A stretch of DNA of 64,000 bases from Rallus limicola (lineage: Eukaryota; Chordata; Aves; Gruiformes; Rallidae), in assembly GCA_022605955.1 (NCBI GenBank), contig JAKCOZ010000010.1, positions 372,001-436,000 of the forward strand, in the 5' to 3' direction. The notes under the pieces are model-generated. The model had not been told where the DNA came from. It worked only from the letters and a program-made list of their open reading frames with translations, and did no database searches. Shown one piece after another: positions 47,690 through 58,726 of the stretch. Made by a program: the position numbers and the translations under genes. Positions within the stretch are counted from its first letter, which is position 1. Each line of letters begins with the position of its first letter.

Positions 47690-48050
47690 GTTGTGATTTA
47701 GCCTCAGACACAGCTGAGCACCACTCACCACTTGCTCAAACTGCCCCCTGTGGGATGGGGAGGAGGGTGTGGGGTAAGGACAGTTTTCTGGGAGAGCAAA
47801 AGGAGGGGGAAACAAGAAGAAGATGACTTAGAACAATGTATACAAAACAGGTGCATATCTTAAGTACACACTCAAGAACATCCCAGGAGCCATGCCTCCC
47901 CTCCCCAACTAGCCCCCTTTTCTACTTAACATGACATCTTGTGGTCTGGCATACCCCCTTTGGCTAGTTTGGGTCACCTGTCCTGGCTGTGTCCCATCCC
48001 AATTTCTGGTGAAATTTAACCCTATCCTAGCTGAAACCAGCACAGTGGGG
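47690..48050 (-). mobile_element. Partial avian LTR (ERVL-like family)
   Basis: Contains CACCTGTCCTGGCTGTGTCCC followed by a piece ending in ATCCTAGCTGAAACCAGCACA. The complement of that end, TGTGCTGGTTTCAGCTAGGAT, is the 5' start typical of an abundant avian LTR family. The same family occurs at about 58,960-59,420. The middle is strongly diverged. No open reading frames belong to it. The family assignment is from memory. Confidence 0.6.
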
Positions 48051-50599
48051 TACAAGGTATCTGTCTAATATAAGAATAAATAGTAACATCATATTTAATG
48101 AATTATATGGCAGAGACCCACACACTGAGCCACTCCTTCTATGGACGGGAAGATATGCCTTGAAATCTCACAGGTTTCCAGATAAATTTGTGTTACTACA
48201 TATTAAAGATTTAATGTATTCGTAATGATTTTGCAGCAAGTCTCTTCTCTGGGTATGTCTAAAAATAAATCTAAAAATTCTAAACCAAAGATTTAGATAA
48301 GTCTGAAAACAAAGACTGCCAACCTCAACAAAAAGTCTCAACCTCCCAAACAGAGATCATGTTGCCAGAAAGGACTTGCATTGTCATGCTAGATAAACTG
48401 TCTGGAAAAAGATGTGGCATGAATTATAAGAACAAAAGCAAGATTCTGTAGAGAGCACAATGACTAAACAGATACCACAGTTGGATTACAGTTCTGCACT
48501 TCTCTTGGATATCATGCTTCAGAAAAGATGTGTGACAACCACCTAAGGAGTCTAGCGAGAAGAAGAATGTCTGTGTATAAGAAAACACTGAAAAGCTGGA
48601 GTTGTTTAGCCTAGAAGATATCTTGGTTTTGAACTCGTATCTTAATGAGTTGCTCTTCTTTTAGCGTTGTCTTTCATAGCAACAGAGAAAACTACATTTT
48701 TCTATGCCTATATGGATAAGAAATTGTGAGTTTGAAGCACAGGACATCGTGAAGACAGGTTATACCAGTAAGCACCATGAAGCAATTGAATAAGCTCTCT
48801 GCAGAGTTTTCTGCAGAATTTTTCATCTTTGAATATAAGCTTGAAAAAAGGTTTTCACTAAAGAAGAGCACACTCCATAATGACATAGGTATATATCTCT
48901 GAAAATGGCCATTGCTGCAGTTAAGAAGATACCAGTAAACATGAAGCTGTCACTTTGACTAGTGTCAGGTATGTTTTGGTTGACTTTGAAGTCTTTGCAG
49001 TTGTTCTCAAGCCACCTCAAGACAACTCTCAGAGACGAGAGCTGATGGCTTCTAAATTCACTGATGGTTTTGTAGACTGGAAAAATTTATTTAGGAAGAG
49101 TACAATTAGCTGTTATATTTAAAACGAGTAAATATAATTAAATTGGTGAGAAATGATTTAACATAAATAGAAGGAGGAACCACAGCAACAGATGGCTGTA
49201 GCTGTAAACACAGCAGAGACTGTAAATTAAATGCCAAATAAAGAAGCTTTCTATAGCAACTCTTCACAACTATAAAAGCCACAACAGAAAGCAGTGAATA
49301 GTGAACTTATTTACAGAGCCTACAGAGTGCTCTGTATGACTTCTAATAACCTCTTCTCCAGCCTGAGAACTTTTCTTTTTCTGCACGGCTTCATGCAAGA
49401 GTGCCTGAGCGGTCTTGCTATGTGCAGATTATTAATTTAAGTAAATCAGAGTGTAGAGCATACTGCAGCTGGCTTCCTCAGCCACCTGATCTACTTAAGG
49501 CACATCAATTTGTGAAGAAGATGGAACAATAAATGTGAGATTAAATGAAGAGTTGCCTACAGCAAATGGCTAATTTATTGGGCATGAGTGAATCTGTTTC
49601 TAATTTTTTGAAAGATAATTCAAAACTGCAACACAGCAGCTTTATGCCATGATTGGATAGAAAGCTCCACTTTACCTGACAATTTTTGCATCTCTGATGT
49701 ATCCATCCCTATTCAGTAGCTTACCTCATGTTCACAGTTGGACTGCTAAATGAAGACTCTAATAAAGGTATCGAAGGAGTGTCTTTTTTTCATCAGATGG
49801 AGAGGAACACCAAGAAACAAGACACCTAAAAGATCCTCTAATGTATAGTTTTGCCTGAAGAAACACCACTATAAGGGAGTCTAGCACATTTCCAGTAGTA
49901 CAATACATGGATCTGGATCAGTTTATTTTAATTTTCTGGCTTATTAGATAAATTAAGCTCATAGAAACCACTTGTTATCTCAAAGTCTTTTTCAACTTAA
50001 ACAGTTCATCCACATTTTGTCTTGCTAAAAGTAGACATAACTACCAGGAAGACAATCTATAACGATGCTTGGCTGTCCCAAGGAAAACTGCTCTGTACAG
50101 CTGGTTATTCCTCTGTACAGTTAGTAATACAGTATGAAATAAGCTATGAACATTTTAGGGAAAACAATGGGTATAAGTCTTAAACCAGGATTTTTCCATA
50201 GGGAACACTCTCACCAGAGCACGAAGATCAGAAGTAACCAGCATAACAAAAGGAAACATATTGAAGCATTATGAAGTGTGCTTTTGTTACACTTAAAATC
50301 TTCCTACAGGTGCAAAAGAAACATACCTCATATATAAAGGCATGAACTTGATGTAATTGCAATCTTAGCAGTTCAATAAAATAACAGCATCTATTATTAT
50401 AGATCTAGTTTTTACAGAGACTTAATATAGAAGATAATGAACAATATCACTATTCCTAAAAATTCTCAATCATAATAAATTTTTACACCCACATTTCACA
50501 GTATTTTCCCTTTTATTTAGTGTCAGTTAAATTAATCATCTGAACCTAGTAAAGCCTGCCCTTCCTTGAGATTCTAACAGCTTTCTTTGCTTCAATTTT
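48051..50599. other. AT-rich DNA without recognised features
   Basis: No supported gene or repeat. Two short stretches (near 48,585 and 49,350) resemble the CR1 phrase around CTGGAG(T/C)TGTTTAGCCTAGAAG, but too weakly to call. Open frames on the minus strand at 48.7-49.0 kb lack gene-like context. Confidence 0.4.
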
Positions 50600-51720
50600 C
50601 ATTCCAAAGACTCCTCCTCAGGATTCCCAGACCATGGAAGAAAGAGTTTGGGAAATGAAGAACTTTCCTCTGGTTGAGGTGGGGGCAGTCCAGGAGCATC
50701 TCAAAGGGATCAATGCACAAAAATACATGGGCCCTGATGGGATGCATCCACCTGTGCTGAGGGAGCTGGCTTAGGTGATTGTTGAGCTGCTCTCTATCAC
50801 CTTCAACATCTCGGAGAACAGGAGAAGTGCCTGAAGACTGGAGGATAGCTAGTGTCCCTTCAAAAAGGGCAAGAAGGAGGATCCAAGTAACTACAGACCA
50901 GTCAGTCTCACCTCTGTCCCTGGAAAGGTGACGGAACAGCTTGTTTCAGATGCCATCTCCGTGCAATTGGAAAAAAATGAAAGTTATGAGGAGTAGTCAG
51001 CATGGATTCACCAAGGGGAGATCGTGCTTGACCAGTCTTGTAGCCTTCTATTATGCCATCACTGCCTGGGTAGATGGAGGGAGAGCAGTGGATGTCATCT
51101 ACCTTGACTTCAGCAAGGCTTTTGACACCGTCTCCCATGACATCCTGATAGAAAAGCTGAGAAAGTGTGAGATAGATGAGTAGATAGGGAGTTGGGTTGA
51201 GAACTGGCTGTCGAGCCGAGCTCAGAGGGTGGTGATCAGTGGAGCAGAGTCCTGTTGGAGACCTGTAACTAGTGGTGCTCCCCAGGCGATGTTGGTTCTG
51301 GTCTTGATTAACATCTTCATAAACAACCTTGATGAGGGAATAGCATCCACCCTCAGCAAGTACACCAATGGTACAAAGCAGGGAGAAGTGGCTGACATGC
51401 AGGAACACTGCAATGCCATTCAGCAAGACCTGGACACGCTGGAGAGCTGGGCAGTGAGAAACCAAATGATGTTTAATAAAAGCAAGTGTAGAGTCTTGTA
51501 CCTGGGAAGGAATAACCTCTGGAATCAGTAGAGGCTGAGGGATGGATTTGTTGGGCACGAGCTCTGCAGGGAAGGACCTGGGGATCGTGGTAGATGACAG
51601 GTTGGCCATGAGCCAGCAGTGTGCCCTGGTGGCTAAGGGCACGTTTCTGGTGGGAGGGTACATCAAATTGACAGCTTCTACAGTCCTATTCTGGGGATGC
51701 TGATGGTAGTAAGCTGTTGG
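50600..51720 (+). pseudogene. CR1 LINE reverse-transcriptase fragment (dead)
   Basis: Plus-strand relic of the CR1 (chicken repeat 1) non-LTR retrotransposon ORF2. Recognisable RT blocks include [80 protein letters not shown] and FNKSKCRVLYLGR. Together they match the order of the palm domain. The fragment is cut at both ends: the endonuclease part and the 3' tail with ATTCTATG repeats are missing. Several stops and frameshifts are present, and the catalytic F/Y-A-D-D motif expected after NIFINNLDEG is replaced by Y-T-N-G. It cannot encode an active enzyme. It is unrelated in position to the flanking ERVs. Confidence 0.93.
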
Positions 51721-53666
51721 CTCCTACCTCAATGTGCAGGCTGCTTATGATGACTTTAATATGTTTGGCAGCATGCTCTTACACCTTGCTCTTTCTTTTT
51801 GGATTTGCAAATTCACATCATATACAAATTTACTATTTATGATGCATTTTATGTGTTTTGTTTTTAATAATAAAATAAAATTTTTAAAAAAATTCAAAAT
51901 AAAACCTTTTTTGTTCTCTTTGGTACCCCTGGAACTTGTTTTTAACAGCTCCAAGTCTGTATATCTTTCAATGACTAGGGTAGCTGTTTATAGCTTGGAG
52001 GTCTCCAGTGTCAGCATTTGTCCCATTTCTTATCATCCCAGCTGTACTCCTCTGCTCTGTATCCTGTGTCACCAAATTTCAAGGCTTCTGCTGTCATTCC
52101 AAACCTGTATTTCTCTACATTGCATTTTTATACTAAAGTCATCGATATCCCTGTGGAACTGTAGAGCTTTGAGTCTGCATTAGTGTCTTATTGGGGTAGG
52201 GAACCAGAGTATTTTACCATTTCAGTATTTTAGGATAAAGAAAAAATAGCAATTAATTTAAATAAAAGTAACAATTGATCCTGAACTAACTGCAAGAAAA
52301 TTAGTATACTTTCAAAAATAAATTACATCTTTTCATAAACACGATATATTCCCAGGATTATTCCAGGTCAGAACATTTTTTATCTTTTGCAGAAGTTACC
52401 AATCCTGCAACTTAAAAAAATAATAGTTGTGCCTTGATTCACAAAATGACTAACAAATTTTTGTGAGGAAATCATCACAAACTAATTTTCAGCAAACTTA
52501 ATGTGATCTGTTACTGAGAATATCCTCCTCACAGCTTTTATGTGTACTGAATATATTCAAAAACATGTATTATGTCATCCTATGTACTAGAGGGAAAAAA
52601 CTTGGTTGGTAATGTTTTGGAGTTTCTTGAGGCCAGAACTTTCAATCAAGAAACCAACTGCACAGACATTTCTCTACCAGGAATGTTTGATATGGGAGGA
52701 GAATCTTACTGCTCTGCACTTTCACTACCATTACAGAGAAATATTTTCTGTACATCAGCTGAATATCACTTTTATGAACCAGGAATGTGGCACTGCATAT
52801 ATTTTCTACCTGTAAAAATACACCAGATCTCATAAAAAAGGGATATTTTTAAAATGTACCTTGAGAAATCTTTTAGCATACTCTCCACAGAATGTAATCA
52901 AAAGTACTTAAAATTAGACAACCATAGCACTTTTCCAAATCAAATCCTGATCTTGTTACATTTGCTTAGCTTTATGTGTAAATTGAGGCCAAGTTACCTT
53001 ACAGGATGTATAAACCCCCTGCAATACACATGCAATTAACATGAACCAATCAAAATAGAAACTAATACTTCCTGTAGTTCAAATAACACTGTCATTACCT
53101 TCATTGATTACCTTAACTGGGGATATAAGCAGTGCTGGAATTGGGAAGGATAATTTTTTAAGTTCAAAGAGGTCAGTCTCACTGTCTTTTAAGGATTTCT
53201 TGTATGCACAACATATCCACATGCTTTCACAGTTACCTTCCCACTTCCCTCCTTCGTTCAAGCACATGCACCTCGATTCATAAATATTTAGGCAAAATAG
53301 AGGCAAGTGTACAAATAGGAAAAGGCTATAAACATTTTCTAGAGAGTTCAAGGAGGTAATCAGGTAGGAAACGTTGTGCAAAGCGAGCGCAATACTTCAT
53401 TTATATACTTGCAAAAGGAAAGAAAATATAAGTCATCTGACAAAAGACAGTAGAGAGATTAAAAGAGTAAAAATCTTTGAAAGCCCTGCCTATAAACAAT
53501 ATAACTTGTTTTTTGCCTTGTTATTTTGCTGGTAATACTGGCATGCAAGTTATGTGTATAAAGGATGTTTGGCAGTGGTAGTTCAAGTCTGATCATTCAA
53601 ATGGCTTTCTCCATGAATCTTGATAGAACACATATCCAAGAAGCACATTCATCACAATTACCCATT
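51721..53666. other. AT-rich DNA without recognised features
   Basis: No repeat family or exon recognised. If the minus-strand gene ends at 53,667 this would hold its 3' untranslated region, but I found no AATAAA on that strand close to the stop. A minus-strand open frame at 53,079-53,381 has no good splice sites. Confidence 0.4.
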
Positions 53667-53896
53667 TTAGCTTGAAAAAGTCATTTTATGACATGCTGTG
53701 TTGCGCGCCTGACTAATCTCAGGGGCTGAATTATTCATGGCCATTATGAGATGAACCCTTTTGACCTCCTGGAGATCTACAATGGCATCAAACATCACAG
53801 CAGCTTCACAGATCATTTTATTCAGATAGAAATAATCTAGTGCTATGTCTTCAAAGGAAGGTGTTTTTACTTGTATCACAGTGGTCATGATTCCAT
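53667..53896 (-). CDS. Candidate last coding exon of an unidentified gene
   Basis: Minus-strand open stretch with residues FEDIALDYFYLNKMICEAAV and a TGA-independent end at a TAA stop (53,667-53,669). A usable splice acceptor (TTTCAATAG) lies just above 53,896, and an in-frame stop lies just beyond a second possible acceptor at 53,906, as expected if coding begins at the splice site. Starting with two bases of a codon, it fits the one-base overhang left by the candidate exon at 54,647-54,731. The amino-acid composition looks protein-like. I do not recognise the family. A conserved non-coding element read as protein by chance is the alternative. Confidence 0.4.
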
Positions 53897-54646
53897 CTAT
53901 TGAAACCTGGTATTATGGCTCAGCTAGAGACATTTTCAGTTAACCAAGGAAGTGCTGGAACACACTGAAACAAAACTGAACTGGACAGGTTAGTCCTGCC
54001 TCTTCACCTTCTCAGAAACCATAAAAATGTCTGTTTTTCAAGGCTGTGACATTGAACAGTAACATGTTAGCTAAAGGGTGACAACCCTGCCACCTAATAG
54101 CGTTTGTAGCCATGCATTTGTAACACTCTTCTCCATTCGAAAGTTATAATAGCTGAGGATACATTAGCATAAGCAAAATGAAAAAGGGTAATTGAGAGGC
54201 AAAAATAGATTAATTTAGAATTCTTCACTTAGCATGAAGAAATTGGAGGTAGAAAAATATTGTATTATAGATTATATTTTTATATGTTTTATCCATTTTC
54301 ACAGTGAAAAAGATAATCTTGATAGGAATATTCTGCAGGTTGAAGATGTACTATGTTCTTAATTGTGTGCCCTTATTCCTACCCTGGTTGCTGTAGAGTA
54401 GCACAAAGAATTCTCTCGGGATCATTACTTTAAATAAAGTTATGTTAAAATAGACCGAACTAATTCCAAAGTCAGGCAACCTCACAGTTAGTACCGAGTG
54501 CTTCAAATCCTGGAGAAAAGGGGCAGAAGCATCTGGTTAGCATGCAAATAACAAATTTTTTCCTCACTTTTTCTGTCAAATTCATCATGGACGCAGTTTC
54601 TTCTGTTTCTTTGCAGAGAATATGCTGGTGAACTTGTTGACAATAC
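53897..54646. other. Putative intron, no recognised features
   Basis: AT-rich DNA between two candidate minus-strand exons. No repeat recognised. Confidence 0.35.
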
Positions 54647-54731
54647 CTTGGGCTCCCTGCATTTGAGGACTTTCCAGATGAAGTCTTCCTGGGGCGACGA
54701 GTAATTCCAGATTCAAAATAGTTGAACTTGG
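54647..54731 (-). CDS. Candidate internal exon of an unidentified gene
   Basis: 85 bp on the minus strand between an acceptor preceded by TTAATAATTTTTTTGTAG and a donor CCCAAG/GTATTG. Two frames are open. The frame starting at the first base gives 28 codons plus one base (residues such as LNLELLVAPGRLHLESP). It agrees in phase with the upstream exon at 60,716-60,840, which ends on a codon boundary, and with the downstream candidate at 53,667-53,896. It holds CpG dinucleotides in an otherwise CpG-poor AT-rich neighbourhood. No family recognised. Confidence 0.4.
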
Positions 54732-54964
54732 CTACAAAAAAATTATTAACAATTAGAGCAGGAAATGTCAGACAACCTTAATAACATTAGGGCCTATCAT
54801 CTCCATTTGCTTCAGTACTGTCTAATGACATGTCTTACCAATATGTTACATATTTTAAGTCATTCTTGCTATAACTTGTCAGTATGCAATATTTATACCT
54901 ACACAGGTGTGTGACTAGGTTAAAAGACTAAGTTCTAACAAATCTTGTAATTGCATCGACTACA

Positions 54965-56100
54965 TGTAGTGGTTTAGCCCTGGCTGGAAGCCAGATTCCC
55001 ACCGAAGTTAGTCTATTACTCCTCTTCTTAGTTGGACAGGGGAGAAAATATATATTAAGAGGCTCAGGAGTCAAAATAAGGACAGAGAAATCAACCTGTC
55101 ATCAACAACATGGGAAAAACAGACTCAATGCAGAGTGGAGAAAACAAAACTATCTCATTTATTACACTACACTAAAAAGAAATAGTGAAACCCGAGTCGG
55201 GAGAGCAACCAAATATTAAAACGCAACTAGGTCTTAAAACACTTTCTCCCCCCACCACTCCCTCCTTAGCAGACTTTAGTCAGAAGTTTGCTCCCTTCTT
55301 CCCTCACGGTCGCAGCCCAGGCAGGGCAGGGATTGGGGAAAATGGGGTTCTCGGTAGCACCTTCCCCCCACCCCTCCATTCTAAGAAGACTTCCCTTTAG
55401 CCATGATTTTGCTCCCTTCTTCCCCCTACTTGCAGCACGGGGGCGGGGGAAGGACTGGGAAAAAATGAGGTTCTCAGTTACATCTTCATGAGCTGTTTTC
55501 CTTTGACTGATCTTAAAACACCTCTACCTCCCCCACACACACACTCCCTTCTTAGCAGACTTCACTCTAGTCATGATTTCACTCTCTTCTTCACCCCCCC
55601 TCTCCCTCCCCCTGCCCCAATCACAGCACAGGGAGGAGCAGGGACTAGGAGATGCAGGCTTCGGTCAGTCCCTTGCAGTCACTCCTGGTTTCCTTCTTAG
55701 CCGGGGTGGGGGCATCCATTCCACACAACCTCCCCCTGCTGCACCATAGGGTCCCACCCATGAGAGACAGTCCTCCATGAACTTTCTCCAACGTAAATCT
55801 TTCCCACTAGGCTTCATCTCTTCTATGGCAGGCAGCAATAAATCACAGTGTCTCTCAGTCCCAGTCCTCCCCCAGCAAACCTGTTTCAGGCGCAGAACTC
55901 TCTCTCGCTCATCTCTGTAGGTTGCAAGTGCTGGCAGGGCTCATCCCAACATATGTCACAGCATCTTCTCTATGTCTCCACCTGCTCCATCCAGTGTTAA
56001 GCCTCTTCACAGGCTGTAGGTGGGGTTTCAGCCTTTTCCATGGGTTTCTCCACGGGCTGCAGGGGCATCCTTCTCTGGGGCACCTGGGGCGCCTCCTCCC
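54965..56100 (-). mobile_element. 3' LTR of the defective ERV (U3 start missing)
   Basis: Plus-strand start TGTAGTGGTTTAGCCCTGG is the complement of the LTR's CA end. The minus-strand AATAAA is at 55,158-55,163. Homologous to 44,893-45,652, and in its upper part to 58,080-58,530 of the 5' LTR (shared AGTCCTCC, CTCATCTCTGT, CACCTGCTCCAT). It holds three degenerate internal repeats of about 120-170 bp, each beginning TTAGCAGACTT or TAAGAAGACTT (55,267, 55,380, 55,553) and containing a G/C-rich CAGGGA(C/T)TGGG part. Confidence 0.85.
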
Positions 56101-57162
56101 CAAGTTGATGAAAAGCTTGGTCTGATTCGGTGTCCCACTGGAGATCTTTCTGGTTGGCTGTCATCAGGGAATATAGCAGTTTCACAAGCAAACCATAGTC
56201 ACCTATACAAAGTCGGCAGCACCCTGTCATGCCTAGGAATGTTTGTAGTTCCTTCACAGTTTGTGATTGGGGGGTTTGGCATATGGCCTCTTTCTGAGCT
56301 TGTCCTAGGACCACTTGTCCAGCGCTGATCTAGGTATGTCGCCTGCTGTAACACCACTTGTGCTTTTTCCTTGGAAACCCCATACCCCTGCAGTCCCAGG
56401 AAAGTTAACACACTCATGCTCCAGGTGATTCAGGGCTCTTCAGTTCTAGTAGCAATGAGGTCATCTATGTACTGTAAAACTTTTCCTTCTTCTGATGGCA
56501 GCTCCCATGATTCCAAGTTCTTGGCTAACTGGTTCCCAAAGATTGTGGGGCTGTTTTTAAACTCCTGTGGCAACACCGTCCATGTGAGCTGGATCTTTCG
56601 ACCACTTTGGGGATTTTTCCATTTACAAGCAAAAATTTTCTGACTGGCTTTGTGTAAAGGGAGGCAAAAGAAGGCATCTTTTAAATCTAAGACTGTGAAC
56701 CACGCTAAGTCTGGGGTTAATGTAGTTCGTAAGGTGTAGGGATTAGCTACCACCAGGTATAGATCTTCTGTTATTTTGTTTACAGCTCTTAGATCTTGAA
56801 CTATTCTATATGACCTGTCAGGCTTCTTAACTGGGAGGATAGGTGTGTTGAATTCTGATTCATGTTCTCTTAGTAACCCTGGTTCTATGAATCATTCTAT
56901 AATTGGGCAAATCCCTTCCCTATCTTCCTTTTTCAATGGGTATTGTTTAATTCTTTTTGTGCTCTGTCCTTCCTTTATTTTTATTACTATTGGTGGTGCC
57001 CTCTTTGCCCGCCCTGGTACATCAGTTGCCCAGACTCCAGGATACACCTGATCAACAATTCTTGTATCAATTTCCCCAGTTATAGGAGTATTCATTAAAG
57101 ATAAACTCACGATTTGAACATATTGTTGATCATTTACCTCCAGAGTAACTTCTCCTTGTTTA
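56101..57162 (-). pseudogene. pol: ERV reverse-transcriptase fragment
   Basis: RT remnant of a class I retrovirus, split by stops and frameshifts. Visible motifs in order: GICPIIE then a stop (about 56,895), NTPILPVKKP, ANPYTLRTTL, FTVLDLKDAFFCLPL, LPQEFKNSPTIFG and the catalytic box Y-I-D-D-L at 56,460-56,471 (YVDD is usual in gammaretroviruses). After a stop following RTEEP comes the thumb region (GYGVSKEKAQVVL), then another frame with LQTFLGMTGCCRL. It ends at the junction with the LTR near 56,100. The RT would copy viral RNA into DNA; this copy is non-functional because RNase H and integrase are gone and the frame is broken. Confidence 0.9.
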
Positions 57163-57464
57163 AATTAAATTGTTGCTTCCAATTGTTCTAGCAAGTCTCT
57201 GCCAAGAAGGGCCTTTGGAGAATTTGTCATATACAAAAATTTGTGGATCCCTACTTGTTTTCCCAATTTGTATTTTAAAGGTTTGCAAAAGTAGGCCTTC
57301 TCAGTCTGGCCAGTCGCACCCTTTACCGAGACATAGTTGTTTTCCAATGGGATTAAAGCTTGATTCAAGACTGAGTAAGTCGCTCCCATATCTACTAGAA
57401 ATTCAACTTCCTCTTGTTCTTCCCCTAGCTTTATTTTTACCAGGGGATCATCCAGGTCAGTTAG
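57163..57464 (-). pseudogene. pro: ERV protease with altered active site
   Basis: Retroviral aspartic protease remnant, about 100 codons. The active-site context reads FLVDMGATYSVLN (Asp codon at 57,390-57,392), where D-T-G or D-S-G is the rule; an ACG to ATG change at a CpG would explain the Met. The C-terminal part has LLGRDLL, equivalent to the G-R-(D/N) signature of these enzymes. It reads in the same frame as the nucleocapsid, from which one TGA separates it. A TAA near 57,163-57,165 interrupts it before RT. The enzyme would normally cleave Gag-Pol; this one should be inactive. Confidence 0.88.
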
Positions 57465-57467
57465 TCA

Positions 57468-57870
57468 TTTCTCTGTTTCCAGCTGAGCTATCGTTTTCCC
57501 CTGGTTGTAGCGCCAGTTAGTGCCCTTTTGGCGCTCAGGGCAGTCTTTCTTCCAGTGTCCTCTTTTCTTGCAGATCACACACTGGTCTTTACTCAGACGT
57601 GTTAACCCCCGAGTTGGTTAAGCTTTGTATTTTCAATTTTCATTATCTCTCACTACTGCTAGTATTCTTTTCTGGTCTCGCTTGCAACCTTTTTCTCTGT
57701 TACTAAATAACCTCCATGCCTCTTCCAACAAAATCTCCAAATTATGACCTTCTGTGGGACGTAACTTTTGGAGTTTTCACCTAACGTCCCCTGCAGAATG
57801 GCCCAAAAACGGAGACTGTTGCTATATTCCCACCTCTGACTCAGGATCCAATGGCATGTTATGGTGCATC
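57468..57870 (-). pseudogene. gag: ERV gag fragment (capsid end and nucleocapsid)
   Basis: The minus-strand reading includes a capsid C-terminal region (short pieces such as FLGHSAGDVR and NLEILLEEAWRLFSNREK) and a basic linker. A zinc knuckle CVICKKRGHWKKDC (C-X2-C-X4-H-X4-C, 57,540-57,584) follows. One knuckle is the gamma-like pattern. In-frame stops occur in the capsid part and before the knuckle. The upstream gag (matrix and most of capsid) is deleted: near 57,870 the sequence changes into LTR. The nucleocapsid would package genomic RNA in an intact virus. Confidence 0.85.
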
Positions 57871-58726
57871 ACATCCCTCCCTGCCCTCCTCCCCACCATC
57901 TTAGCAGACTTCACTCTCATTTCACTCCCTTCACACTCACGATTTCACTCCCTTCTTAACCCCCAGTCGCAGCACAGAGGGGCAGGGAGTAGGATATGAG
58001 GGCTTTGGTCAGTCACCTACAAGTTGGTTTCCTTCTCGGAACAGGGGGGGAGGGGCATTCATTTCACACACCTTCCCCTCCTACATTGTAGGGTCCCACT
58101 CAGGAGAGACAGTCCTCCACGATCTTTCTCCAAGGTGAGTCTCTTCCCCCAGTGCTTTATCTCTTCATCAGCTGCTCTGCCATGGGTCACTGCTATGGCA
58201 GGGAGTTGTAAATCACAATGTCTCTCAGTCCCAGTTCTCCATGGGGGTCACAAGCCTCCCCCCAGCAAACCTGTTCATCCTGCACATCCCTCCCTTGCTC
58301 ATCTCTGTGTCTCTGTCTCTCTCCATGGGCTGCAAGTGTTGGCAGGGGCTTATCCAAACCTAGGGTCACAGTATCTTCTCTATGTCTCCACCTGCTCCAT
58401 ACAGGGTACAGGTGGGGTCTCAGCCTTTTCCATGGGCTGCGGGGCTGGGGGAACACCAGCTCCACCTTGGGTTTCTCCAGGGCCTGTGGGGGTATTTTCC
58501 TTTCCAGCACCTGGGGCACCTCCTCCCCAGCCCTCCCCAGCTTTGGTGTCTGCACAGCTTGTTACATTTTATCACTCCCTTCTGTGGCAAAATACAGCTG
58601 CTCCTGATTTTTTTTCTACTATATGTGATTCTCTGAGGCGCTGTGAATCCATGTCTGATTGGCTCAGCCCTGTTCAGAGTGACTTTATCCTTGAATTGCC
58701 CGATGTTTACACTTTAATCTGCCACA
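57871..58726 (-). mobile_element. 5' LTR of the defective ERV (R/U5 end missing)
   Basis: The minus-strand 5' end TGTGGCAGATTAAAGTG is at 58,726. Its U3 has a CCAAT box (ATTGG on the plus strand, 58,658-58,662) and CACATATAG as a possible TATA-like element. It is homologous to 55,553-56,100 of the other LTR. The part corresponding to 54,965-55,550 (polyadenylation signal, R and U5) is absent; sequence runs from the internal repeat TTAGCAGACTTCACTC (near 57,900) into gag. Confidence 0.82.

Larger units (their letters stand above)
54965..58726 (-). mobile_element. Defective class I (gamma-like) endogenous retrovirus
   Basis: Minus-oriented provirus of about 3.76 kb. Order along its own 5' to 3' direction: LTR piece (58,726-57,871), end of capsid plus nucleocapsid (57,870-57,468), protease (57,464-57,163), RT (57,162-56,101), LTR (56,100-54,965). 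The 5' LTR lacks its R/U5 end, and the primer binding site, matrix and most of capsid are absent. Pol stops in the RT/RNase H link and abuts U3 directly, so RNase H, integrase and env are absent. A single CCHC knuckle, gag and protease sharing one frame across a stop, and RT motifs such as TVLDLKDAFF point to class I. It lies in the presumed intron of the minus-strand gene, in the same orientation. Confidence 0.9.

Noticed and set aside
48585..48625. Short CR1-like phrase around AAGCTGGAGTTGTTTAGCC
   Set aside because: Too short and diverged to separate from chance; a second similar stretch near 49,350 is equally weak.
48820..49020. Minus-strand open frames at 48.7-49.0 kb as exons of the neighbouring gene
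   Set aside because: No splice acceptor or donor at suitable positions, and low-information sequence; they also lie beyond the apparent stop at 53,667.
57780..57870. Functional retroviral gag gene
   Set aside because: Stops occur in the capsid part and everything upstream is replaced by LTR sequence.
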